DNA of 36,014 nucleotides, taken from positions 1 to 36,014 of the forward strand of contig CALKWH010000045.1 of assembly GCA_938004375.1 (NCBI GenBank), written 5' to 3'. This document shows positions 29,813 to 36,014 of this stretch, piece by piece. Every line of letters starts with the position of its first letter. Positions within the stretch are counted from its first letter, which is position 1. A program made the position numbers and the translations under genes. Origin of the DNA: an uncultured Pseudomonadota bacterium (lineage in GTDB: Bacteria; Myxococcota_A; Polyangia; HGW-17). The notes below the pieces were generated by a model that was given only the letters and a program-made list of their open reading frames with translations, did no database searches and was not told the origin of the DNA.

Positions 29813-31846
29813 ATGAGATCACTTTGTAATCTCTCGATCATTCTGGTGTTTTCGACCGGCATCCTGTGGACCGCCTGCAAACCCGAGCCCCCCAGGCGCT
29901 GTTTCCTGACCAGCGAGGAAGAGCTGGAGAAGAAAGTGGAGGAAGCCCCCATGACCGACCTGACGAGCAAGGCCGACGAGGCCCCGAGCAAGAAGCCCAA
30001 GTCCGCGGCGGTCACCCTGCCCGAGCGCGACACCATCGACGCGAAGTACAAGTGGGACGCCACCGTGCTGTTCCCCACGCCGGAGGACTGGGAGAAGGAG
30101 CTGGCCCAGGTGGCCGACCTCGTGAAGGACAGGAAGCTCGAGCGTCACAAGGGCAAGCTCGGCGGCGCCCCCAAGGCGGTGGCCGCGATCATGAAGGACC
30201 TGAGCGACCTGGAGCTGCGCCTGGAGAAGCTCGCCTTTTACGCCCAGCGCACCGCCGACGTGGATCTTCGCAAGAGCCAGGGCCGCGAGATGAGCGAGCG
30301 GGTCAAGGCGCTGGCGAACCTGGTCGAGAGCGACCTGAGCTACCTGGAACCCGAGCTCATCCGGCTCGGCGCCAAGAAGCTCGAGGCCCTGCGCGACGCG
30401 AAGGAGTTGGCCGACCACAGCCGGTTCTTCGAAAAACTGCTGCGCCTGCAGAAGCATGTGCTGTCGGCCCCCGAGGAGGCCATCCTGTCCCAGGCCGGGA
30501 TCATGGGCGACGTGTCCTACGAGACCTACGAGGCCTTCTCCCACGCGGACCTCACCTTCCCGACAGTCACCGACTCCGAGGGCAGCAAGATCACCCTCTC
30601 GGCCGCCATGTACGGCAAGTACCGCAGCGCGCTCTCCCGCGCCGACCGCAAGAAGGTCTTCGAGGCGTTCTGGCCCGTGTTCAAACAGTACCGAAACACC
30701 TTCGCCTCCCTGCTGAGTGCGCAAATTAAATATTACACCTACGTCGCCAAGGCCCGCAACTACGTGACCGCGGACCAGAAGCCCGACCCCCTGACCGCCG
30801 CGCTCTACCCCAAGAACATCCCCACGCAGTACTACCGCGGACTGATCAAGGGCATCCACGAGAACCTCGACGCCTTCCATGACTTCCTCAACCTGCGCAA
30901 GAAGCTGCTCTCCCTGCCCGACGCCGCGCGCTACTACGACATCTACCCGCCGCTGGTGAGCGCGCCGCCGAAGAAGTACACCTTCGAGGACAGCAAGAAG
31001 CTCATCCTCGAGGCGCTCGCGCCCCTGGGCGACGACTACCGAAAGTTGATGGAGGACGCCTTCCGGGAGACCAGCGGGTGGTTCGACGTGTTCCCCAACG
31101 CCGGCAAGCGCTCGGGCGCGTACATGGACAGCGTCTACGGCGTGCACCCGTTCATGCTGCTCAACCACAACGACGACTTCGACTCCGTGAGCACCCTGGC
31201 CCACGAGCTCGGGCACGCGATGCACAGCGCGTACTCCATGAAGCACCAGCCCTACCCGAAGAGCTCCTACGTCACCTTCACCGCCGAGGTGGCCTCGGTG
31301 GTCAACGAGACCCTGCTCATCGAGCACATGCTCAAGCTCGAGAAGGATCCCGAAGCGCGCCGCTTCCTGCTGTCGCACTACCTCGACGGCTTCCGCGGCA
31401 CGGTCTTCCGCCAGACCATGTTCGCCGAGTTCGAGCTGGCCGCCTACGAGGCCTACGTCGCGGGCAAGGTGCTCACCGCCGACGCCCTGGACGAACTGTA
31501 CCTGGGGTTGCTGCGCACCTACCACGGTCACGACAAGGGCGTGATGGACATCGAGGCGCTCTACGCGGTGGAGTGGGCCTACATCCCCCACTTCTACTAC
31601 AATTTTTACGTCTACTCCTACGTCAACGGCCTGCTCGCGGCCACCGTCCTGGCCGACCGGATCCTCGCCGGCGGGAAGCCGGCCGCCGAACAATACATCA
31701 ACGGCCTGCTCAAGGCCGGCGGCGCCAAGGACCCGCTGGAGATCCTGAAGGACGCCGGCGTCGACATGCTCGACCCCGCCACCTTCAAGAAGGCCATCGA
31801 CAAGTTCCGCCAGCGGACTCAGGAACTCGCCGAGTTGGCCAAATAG
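29813..31846 (+). CDS. M3-family oligoendopeptidase F-like zinc peptidase with signal peptide
   Basis: A 677-residue M3 metallopeptidase. The zinc site HELGH (H464 to H468) is followed about 25 residues later by FTAEVASVVNETL with the third ligand Glu. The upstream helical domain and the C-terminal VYSYVNGLLAA segment match PepF. PepF enzymes hydrolyse short peptides and are normally cytoplasmic, about 600 residues long. Here a 70-residue N-terminal extension starts with a signal peptide ending in WTAC (C22; position -3 is unusual for a lipobox) and a Lys/Glu/Pro linker. The enzyme is thus probably exported and possibly anchored. ATG 29813 has AAGGAG upstream; an internal ATG at 29951 would give a cytoplasmic form. 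It appears monocistronic. Confidence 0.9.
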   Translation: MRSLCNLSIILVFSTGILWTACKPEPPRRCFLTSEEELEKKVEEAPMTDLTSKADEAPSKKPKSAAVTLPERDTIDAKYKWDATVLFPTPEDWEKELAQVADLVKDRKLERHKGKLGGAPKAVAAIMKDLSDLELRLEKLAFYAQRTADVDLRKSQGREMSERVKALANLVESDLSYLEPELIRLGAKKLEALRDAKELADHSRFFEKLLRLQKHVLSAPEEAILSQAGIMGDVSYETYEAFSHADLTFPTVTDSEGSKITLSAAMYGKYRSALSRADRKKVFEAFWPVFKQYRNTFASLLSAQIKYYTYVAKARNYVTADQKPDPLTAALYPKNIPTQYYRGLIKGIHENLDAFHDFLNLRKKLLSLPDAARYYDIYPPLVSAPPKKYTFEDSKKLILEALAPLGDDYRKLMEDAFRETSGWFDVFPNAGKRSGAYMDSVYGVHPFMLLNHNDDFDSVSTLAHELGHAMHSAYSMKHQPYPKSSYVTFTAEVASVVNETLLIEHMLKLEKDPEARRFLLSHYLDGFRGTVFRQTMFAEFELAAYEAYVAGKVLTADALDELYLGLLRTYHGHDKGVMDIEALYAVEWAYIPHFYYNFYVYSYVNGLLAATVLADRILAGGKPAAEQYINGLLKAGGAKDPLEILKDAGVDMLDPATFKKAIDKFRQRTQELAELAK

Positions 31847-31909
31847 GCCAACTCACCCACCGATCCCACCCGGCGTCGCCGCCGATCCGGTCCCGGCCGC
31901 CGGTCCGCT

Positions 31910-31937
31910 TTGACAAACCGGCGTTTCCTGCTAGAAA
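31910..31937 (+). promoter_or_regulatory. Promoter with perfect -35 box, leaderless candidate
   Basis: TTGACA (31910-31915), a 16-nt spacer and TAGAAA (31932-31937). ATG 31944 lies six nt past the -10 box with no Shine-Dalgarno sequence, so the transcript probably starts at the A of the ATG. Confidence 0.6.
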
Positions 31938-31943
31938 TACGGC

Positions 31944-33425
31944 ATGCCTAACTTTCAACTCCTGCCCCTGAACATCCTTTGGTCGCTGGCTCCGCTGGCA
32001 TTTTTGTCCAACGCTTGCCTGGTGCAGGGGCGCTCGGCCCGGGAGACCCCCGACGAAGTCCTGACCTGCGAAAAGACCCTCGACTGTCCGGACTCGGACG
32101 TGTGTGAGGAGCGGGTCTGCGTGCCCGCCGCCGGGTGTCTCTCGTGCTCGGATCGTCCCCAGGCGGCCACGGGCTGTTTCCACGGGACCTGCTACACCGC
32201 GTTCTGCGACGAGGGGTGGTTCGACGCCAACGGATTGTACCAGGACGGCTGCGAGTACGCCTGCGTGCCCAGCCAGGGCGGGGTCGAGCTCTGTGACGGC
32301 CTGGACAACGACTGCAGCGGCCGCGCGGACGAGCCCTTCGACCTGCAGCGCGACCCGGAGAACTGCGGCGCCTGCGGTCACGCCTGTCCGATGCCCGATC
32401 ACGCACAGGCCTGGTGCCACCTGGCCGGGTGCGGCTACGTCTGCGATCCCGGCTGGTATGACGTGGATGGCGACTCGGAGAATGGCTGCGAATCCCAGGT
32501 CTGCGTGCCCACCCAGGGAGGGCAGGAGGTCTGCGACCTGGTCGACAACGACTGCGACGGCGCCGTGGACGAGGACATCGTGAAGGACCAGCCGGACTCC
32601 TGCGGACCGCTGTGCGAGTTCTGCAGCTTCGAAAACGCCCTGGCGCTGTGCGTCTCGGGCGCCTGCGCCCTCGGGCCGTGCGACGCCGACTGCCAGGACC
32701 TCGACGGCGACCCCGAGAACGGCTGCGAGTACTGCTGCACGCCCACGGCCGGTGGCCAGGAGCTCTGCGACGGCCTGGACAACGACTGCAACGGCCTGAC
32801 CGACGACGGCCTCGTGTGCGCCTGCCCGGCGGACATGGTCCTGATCGAGAGCCGCTACTGTATCGATCGGTACGAGGCCTCCCGCCCGGACGCGACCGCC
32901 GCCGCGCCGGGGAGCGACAACTCCCGGGCGACGAGCCGTCCGGATGTGGTCCCCTGGTCCAACACCTCGCTGGCCGACGCCGCGGGCGCCTGCCTCGCCG
33001 CCGGCAAGCGCCTGTGCACGGCGCTGGAGTGGGAGACGGCCTGCCGGGGTCCAGACCAGACCGTCTACAGTTACGGGGACGTCTACGATCCCGCGATCTG
33101 CAACGGCATCGACACCCACTGCTACTGCGGACCGGGCACCACCTGCGAGGCCGCCGAGCCCTGCCCCTACGCGCACTGCTACGGCACCTGCGGCGCCTAC
33201 TTCCACCCCATGGCCACGGCGCAGTTCCCGCAGTGCACCAACGGGTACGGCGTGTTCGACATCACGGGCAACGTGTGGGAGCGCGTCGAGGGCGGCCCCG
33301 GCCGCGGAGGCGCCTTCAACTGCCTGAACTCCGAGGGGCTGCACCGCTGCGACTACGTCGCGAACTGGGGTGCGCAGAACATCAGCAACTTCGGTTTCCG
33401 TTGCTGCTGCACGCAGTGTCCGTGA
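31944..33425 (+). CDS. Secreted Cys-rich protein: MopE-type repeats plus FGE-sulfatase-like domain
   Basis: A 493-residue exported protein. The signal peptide ends near FLSNAC (C25; a lipobox is possible but not ideal). The middle (about 40-295) holds Cys-rich segments and three MopE-type motifs, LCDGLDNDCSGRADE, VCDLVDNDCDGAVDE and LCDGLDNDCNGLTDD, known as putative metal (Ca or Cu) binding repeats. From about 300 an FGE-sulfatase/SUMF1-like fold begins: YCIDRYEAS, GACLAAGKRLCTALEWETACRG, NGYGVFDITGNVWERVEGG and FGFRCC. FGE-type domains convert Cys to formylglycine in some proteins but are often catalytically reduced. Four further genes follow on the same strand, including a MauE/DsbA pair that could form its disulfides. 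Confidence 0.82.
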   Translation: MPNFQLLPLNILWSLAPLAFLSNACLVQGRSARETPDEVLTCEKTLDCPDSDVCEERVCVPAAGCLSCSDRPQAATGCFHGTCYTAFCDEGWFDANGLYQDGCEYACVPSQGGVELCDGLDNDCSGRADEPFDLQRDPENCGACGHACPMPDHAQAWCHLAGCGYVCDPGWYDVDGDSENGCESQVCVPTQGGQEVCDLVDNDCDGAVDEDIVKDQPDSCGPLCEFCSFENALALCVSGACALGPCDADCQDLDGDPENGCEYCCTPTAGGQELCDGLDNDCNGLTDDGLVCACPADMVLIESRYCIDRYEASRPDATAAAPGSDNSRATSRPDVVPWSNTSLADAAGACLAAGKRLCTALEWETACRGPDQTVYSYGDVYDPAICNGIDTHCYCGPGTTCEAAEPCPYAHCYGTCGAYFHPMATAQFPQCTNGYGVFDITGNVWERVEGGPGRGGAFNCLNSEGLHRCDYVANWGAQNISNFGFRCCCTQCP

Positions 33426-33442
33426 ACCTGGGAGGGCGTCAG

Positions 33443-34393
33443 ATGAGCGACAACGAGACGACCGAGAATCACGCCGCGCCGCACAAGGCGGGGATCCCCT
33501 GGCGGGAGCTGGTCGTGGCCTGGCGTGACGCCGGCCTGCTCGTCGCGGTGGCCGCGGTGGCCGCGCTGGCGTTCAACGCCCTGCGTCCCGCCGGCCTCCC
33601 GCTCCTGCGTTACGCCCCGTTCGATCTGCTGGGACCCTGTCCGGAGCTCGCCGACGAGATCCCGCGGCTCGCCCCCGAGAAGTTGAAGATCGGCGACCCG
33701 AACGTGGTCGTCGTGGACGTGCGGTTGCCCTGGGACCACCTGGAGGGCCGCCTCCCGGGCTCCTGGTTCATGCCCATGTACGAGACCGCCCCCCTGGACC
33801 CGGCGGTCGTGGCCCGGTTGAAGGCGCAAAAGCCCGGCACCTGGATCGTGCTCGTGGGGACCGCAGGGACCGCCACCGCCGAGCGCGCCCTCACCGCCCT
33901 CTCGGGGCAGGGCCTGCGCGGCCTGTTCGTGCTCGAGGGCGGCCTCGAAGCCTGGAGAAAGCTCGGGCGTCCGGTCGACTCCACGACCGTGCCGGTGCTC
34001 GTGCGGGAGTCGGGGAACCCGGCCGCGCGCCTCTACGTCGACGCCCGCGACGACGCGGCCTTTGCCGACGGTCACCGGGACGGCGCCGTCCACCTGCCTT
34101 TCGACGATCTGCTGCCCCCGGAGCCTGAGATCCTCGACCGCCTGCGGCAGGTGCAGGACCGGGAGCTGGTGGTGTACGCCGGGGAGCCCGTGCCCGATCG
34201 GCCGGGCGGGCATCGGCCGGTGCACCCCGCCTACGGCGTGGCCGCCGAGCTCGTCGCCCGCGGCTTCCCCCGCGTCTCCATCCTCGCCCAGCCGTACGTC
34301 GCGCCCTCTTCGGCGTCTGATCCGCCGGCTTCCCCGGAGGTGACCCCCTCCGGGGACGGGACCCCGGTGTCCTCGGGGGTGACCCATGAATAA
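33443..34393 (+). CDS. Membrane-anchored tandem rhodanese protein without catalytic cysteines
   Basis: A 316-residue protein from ATG 33443, with GGAGGG about 10 nt upstream. One transmembrane helix (about 29-48) is followed by two rhodanese-like domains. The first has VVVVDVRLPWDHLEGRLPGS (about 88-107), the second RLYVDARDDAAFADGHRDGAVHLPF (about 197-221). In an active rhodanese the loop after VVVY/LVVYC starts with Cys; here the loops read LVGTAGTAT (about 137-145) and VVYAGEPV (about 243-250), so both nucleophiles are missing. It may bind or scaffold redox partners rather than transfer sulfur. It overlaps the MauE gene by 8 nt and is in an operon with MauE and DsbA. Confidence 0.8.
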   Translation: MSDNETTENHAAPHKAGIPWRELVVAWRDAGLLVAVAAVAALAFNALRPAGLPLLRYAPFDLLGPCPELADEIPRLAPEKLKIGDPNVVVVDVRLPWDHLEGRLPGSWFMPMYETAPLDPAVVARLKAQKPGTWIVLVGTAGTATAERALTALSGQGLRGLFVLEGGLEAWRKLGRPVDSTTVPVLVRESGNPAARLYVDARDDAAFADGHRDGAVHLPFDDLLPPEPEILDRLRQVQDRELVVYAGEPVPDRPGGHRPVHPAYGVAAELVARGFPRVSILAQPYVAPSSASDPPASPEVTPSGDGTPVSSGVTHE

Positions 34394-34940
34394 GCCGTCC
34401 TCTTCCTCGTCGTCCCCTGCGGCGCCCTGGCTCGCCCTGGCCTGGAACCACCCGGTCCACGCCTGGGTGTCGGTGCCGGTCCGGCTGGTCGTGGGCGTGA
34501 CCTTCCTGATCGCGGCCTGGCCCAAACTGATGGACCCGGAGGGCTTCGCCTGGAGCATCGCCATGTACCAGATGATGACCCCGAAGTACGTCCATCTGCT
34601 GGCGGTCATCCTGCCCATGGTCGAGCTAGTGACGGCGATCACGTTCATCGCCGGTTTCCGGGTACGCGGCGCGGCGGTGGTCATGTGCGGCATGTTGGTG
34701 ATGTTCATCGTCGCGCTCCTCTATGCGTTCATCCACGAGCTCGAGATGACCTCGTGCGGGTGCTTCACGCCGGCGGGCGCGAAGGCGCTCTCCGAGCACC
34801 GGGAGACCGTGGGGACCGGTCTGTTGTGGCGCGACGTCTGGATGCTGTTCGCCTGCGGCTACGTGTGGCTGTTCGACACCGGCCGGTGGGGAGTGGACGG
34901 CTGGCTGAGGTCCCGGAAAAGGAGTACGAAGGATGCGTAG
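34386..34940 (+). CDS. MauE/DoxX-family redox-associated membrane protein
   Basis: A 184-residue inner-membrane protein with four predicted helices (about 31-47, 63-88, 93-119 and 143-162). RLVVGVTFLIAAWPKLMDPEGFAWSI is the typical DoxX/MauE opening, and a CGCF motif (about 123-126) follows the third helix. MauE-type proteins shuttle electrons from periplasmic thiol oxidases to quinones, much as DsbB and VKOR do. The DsbA-like gene starts within its last codons (34933-34940 overlap), which supports a direct partnership. The short Ser-rich N-terminus is not a signal peptide. Confidence 0.8.
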   Translation: MNKPSSSSSSPAAPWLALAWNHPVHAWVSVPVRLVVGVTFLIAAWPKLMDPEGFAWSIAMYQMMTPKYVHLLAVILPMVELVTAITFIAGFRVRGAAVVMCGMLVMFIVALLYAFIHELEMTSCGCFTPAGAKALSEHRETVGTGLLWRDVWMLFACGYVWLFDTGRWGVDGWLRSRKRSTKDA

Positions 34941-35799
34941 TTTCCTCTTTTTTCTGACGCTGACCCTCTTCGGACAGGTCGGTGGCGCCGTCGCCCAGGA
35001 GATCGCCTGGGACCGCGTGCTCGGGGCGTCCCCGGGGAAGTTGACCTCGGCCCAGAAGTCCCGGGCGACCGAAGCTCTGAGGACCATCCACAACTACTAC
35101 GGGTGTTCCCGCACGGTGGCGGACTGCCTGAAGACCGATCCGAAGTGCGAGACCGCCCGGCGGGTGGCCGGTTTCATCGTGCGCCAGGCGGCCTTCGACC
35201 GCTCGGTGGCCGAGCTCCGGGCCGCCGTGCTGGAGCGCGCCCGCAGCGTGCACCCCCTCAAGCCCCACGTCCTCAAGCCGAACGCCGATCACTGCGTGGG
35301 GAACCCGGCCACGGCCAAGGTGACCGTGGTGGTGTTCGCCGACGTGCTGTGCCCGTTCTGCGCGCAGATCGTACCGCTCTTGCATCGCCTGGTGACCGCC
35401 CGGGGCGCGTCCTTCGCCCTGTGCTTCAAGCACTTCCCCACCACCGCCCACGAGCAGTTGGGCGTGCGGGCCTCCGAGGCCGTCGCAGCCGCCGCCCTGC
35501 AGGGGAAGGGATGGGAGTACCTGCTCGCGGCCTACCCCCAGCGTCGCTCGATCAGCGAGGGCAAGCTCCTGGAGCTCGCCCGGAGCCTGAAGCTGGACTT
35601 GGCGCGGTTCCAGAAGGACTGGAGCGCCCGGCCCGTGAAGCGGTTCGTGGCCCAGGACAAGCGCGAGGGCCTGGCGCTGGGCATCGTGGGGACGCCCACC
35701 CTCTACGTCAACGGCAAGCAGTGGCTCGGGCGCCAGGACGAGGCCGAGCTGGCCGACCGCCTCGACGAGGAACTGATGCTGAGAAACGGCGGCAAGTGA
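34933..35799 (+). CDS. Periplasmic DsbA-like thiol:disulfide oxidoreductase
   Basis: A 288-residue exported protein with a cleavable signal peptide (1-21, AVA-Q). A helical Cys domain holds C58, C65 and C72 (YGCSRTVADCLKTDPKC), a pattern known in deltaproteobacterial thioredoxin-fold proteins. The DsbA/thioredoxin domain starts near 125. The active site is FADVLCPFCAQ (C140-P-F-C143), and the cis-Pro loop is GTPTLYVNG near 253-261. It would oxidise or isomerise cysteines in exported proteins, re-oxidised by MauE. The many Cys-rich lipoproteins in the window are plausible clients. Confidence 0.88.
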   Translation: MRSFLFFLTLTLFGQVGGAVAQEIAWDRVLGASPGKLTSAQKSRATEALRTIHNYYGCSRTVADCLKTDPKCETARRVAGFIVRQAAFDRSVAELRAAVLERARSVHPLKPHVLKPNADHCVGNPATAKVTVVVFADVLCPFCAQIVPLLHRLVTARGASFALCFKHFPTTAHEQLGVRASEAVAAAALQGKGWEYLLAAYPQRRSISEGKLLELARSLKLDLARFQKDWSARPVKRFVAQDKREGLALGIVGTPTLYVNGKQWLGRQDEAELADRLDEELMLRNGGK

Positions 35800-35802
35800 A
35801 CG

Positions 35803-35969
35803 ATGTCCCACGTGCTCTGGCTCTCGTTCGTGCTGTGGGCGCTACCCCAGGATCCGCCGCCTGCGACCCCGCCGCCTGCGACCCCGCCGGTCGTGGCCCC
35901 CGCCGGGGAGATCGACCCCAAGCCCATCGCCCCGGACGCGGCCCCTGCCGCCCCGGATGCCGGCCCGGT
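35803..35969 (+). CDS. 5' part of a truncated, Pro/Ala-rich exported protein
   Basis: ATG 35803 follows the DsbA stop by 3 nt. The visible 55 residues begin with a signal peptide (SHVLWLSFVLWAL) and continue as a PPPATPP-type low-complexity linker with DAAPAAPDAGP. The frame is cut by adapter at 35970, so no domain can be named. It is probably the next gene in the rhodanese-MauE-DsbA operon. Confidence 0.55.
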
Positions 35970-36014
35970 AGATCGGAAGAGCACACGTCTGAACTCCAGT
36001 CACCGAATACGATC
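35970..36014 (+). other. Illumina TruSeq index adapter (i7), untrimmed
   Basis: The last 45 bases begin AGATCGGAAGAGCACACGTC and run through the i7 adapter to an 8-nt index (CGAATACG, 36004-36011), then ATC. With the P5 adapter at the other end, both contig ends are library sequence. Confidence 0.98.

Overview
The window is a high-GC bacterial contig whose secretome looks like that of a myxobacterial-type organism (Myxococcota or the old Deltaproteobacteria). The evidence is a MYXO-CTERM-like sorting tail, MopE-type CDG-DNDC repeats, CGxGxxxPGExC repeats, RCC1/EGF lipoproteins and many small lipoproteins. This is inference from protein families; no rRNA or tRNA gene was seen. Both ends carry untrimmed Illumina adapter (1-44 and 35970-36014), so only 45-35969 is biological.

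Layout. 45-2534: a gene tail, then an overlapping pair of envelope proteins (TPM-like and double Tim44-like with two zinc ribbons). 2694-6860: a CHAP hydrolase with a sorting tail, a kelch-like lipoprotein and a Pif1-like helicase. 7075-8757: a PEGA-like lipoprotein and a 2-Cys peroxiredoxin. 8758-14175: an accessory segment between two convergent housekeeping-type genes. It is bounded by inverted copies of a two-hairpin repeat that begins 0-1 nt after the stop codon on each side. It holds a restriction-modification system (small XRE regulator, PD-(D/E)XK nuclease, convergent XRE-methyltransferase fusion), two Cys-rich lipoprotein paralogues and a nucleotidyltransferase pair that resembles a toxin-antitoxin module. 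14176-19143 (minus): an RCC1/EGF lipoprotein, a DUF2891-like lipoprotein and a polytopic membrane protein under one promoter. 19317-24122 (minus): an RND efflux operon ending in a PII-like protein. 24230-25798: class I lysyl-tRNA synthetase. 25848-29707: a small lipoprotein, then a minus-strand run (repeat-extended lipoprotein, PlsC, lipoprotein, VanW). 29813-31846: a PepF-like peptidase with a signal peptide. 31944-35969: a MopE/FGE-like Cys-rich protein, a tandem rhodanese without catalytic cysteines, MauE/DoxX, DsbA and a truncated gene.

Themes. The window is rich in secreted disulfide proteins and also encodes a MauE/DsbA cassette that could oxidise them. A hexanucleotide CGATTT array and hairpin repeats recur in 3' intergenic regions. 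Several genes have a promoter whose -10 box lies 6-9 nt before the ATG with no Shine-Dalgarno sequence, which suggests leaderless transcripts. A 22-bp dyad in the methyltransferase promoter shares a half-site with a dyad upstream of the small XRE regulator, suggesting one operator controls the restriction-modification system.

All family assignments come from reading motifs; no database search was run.
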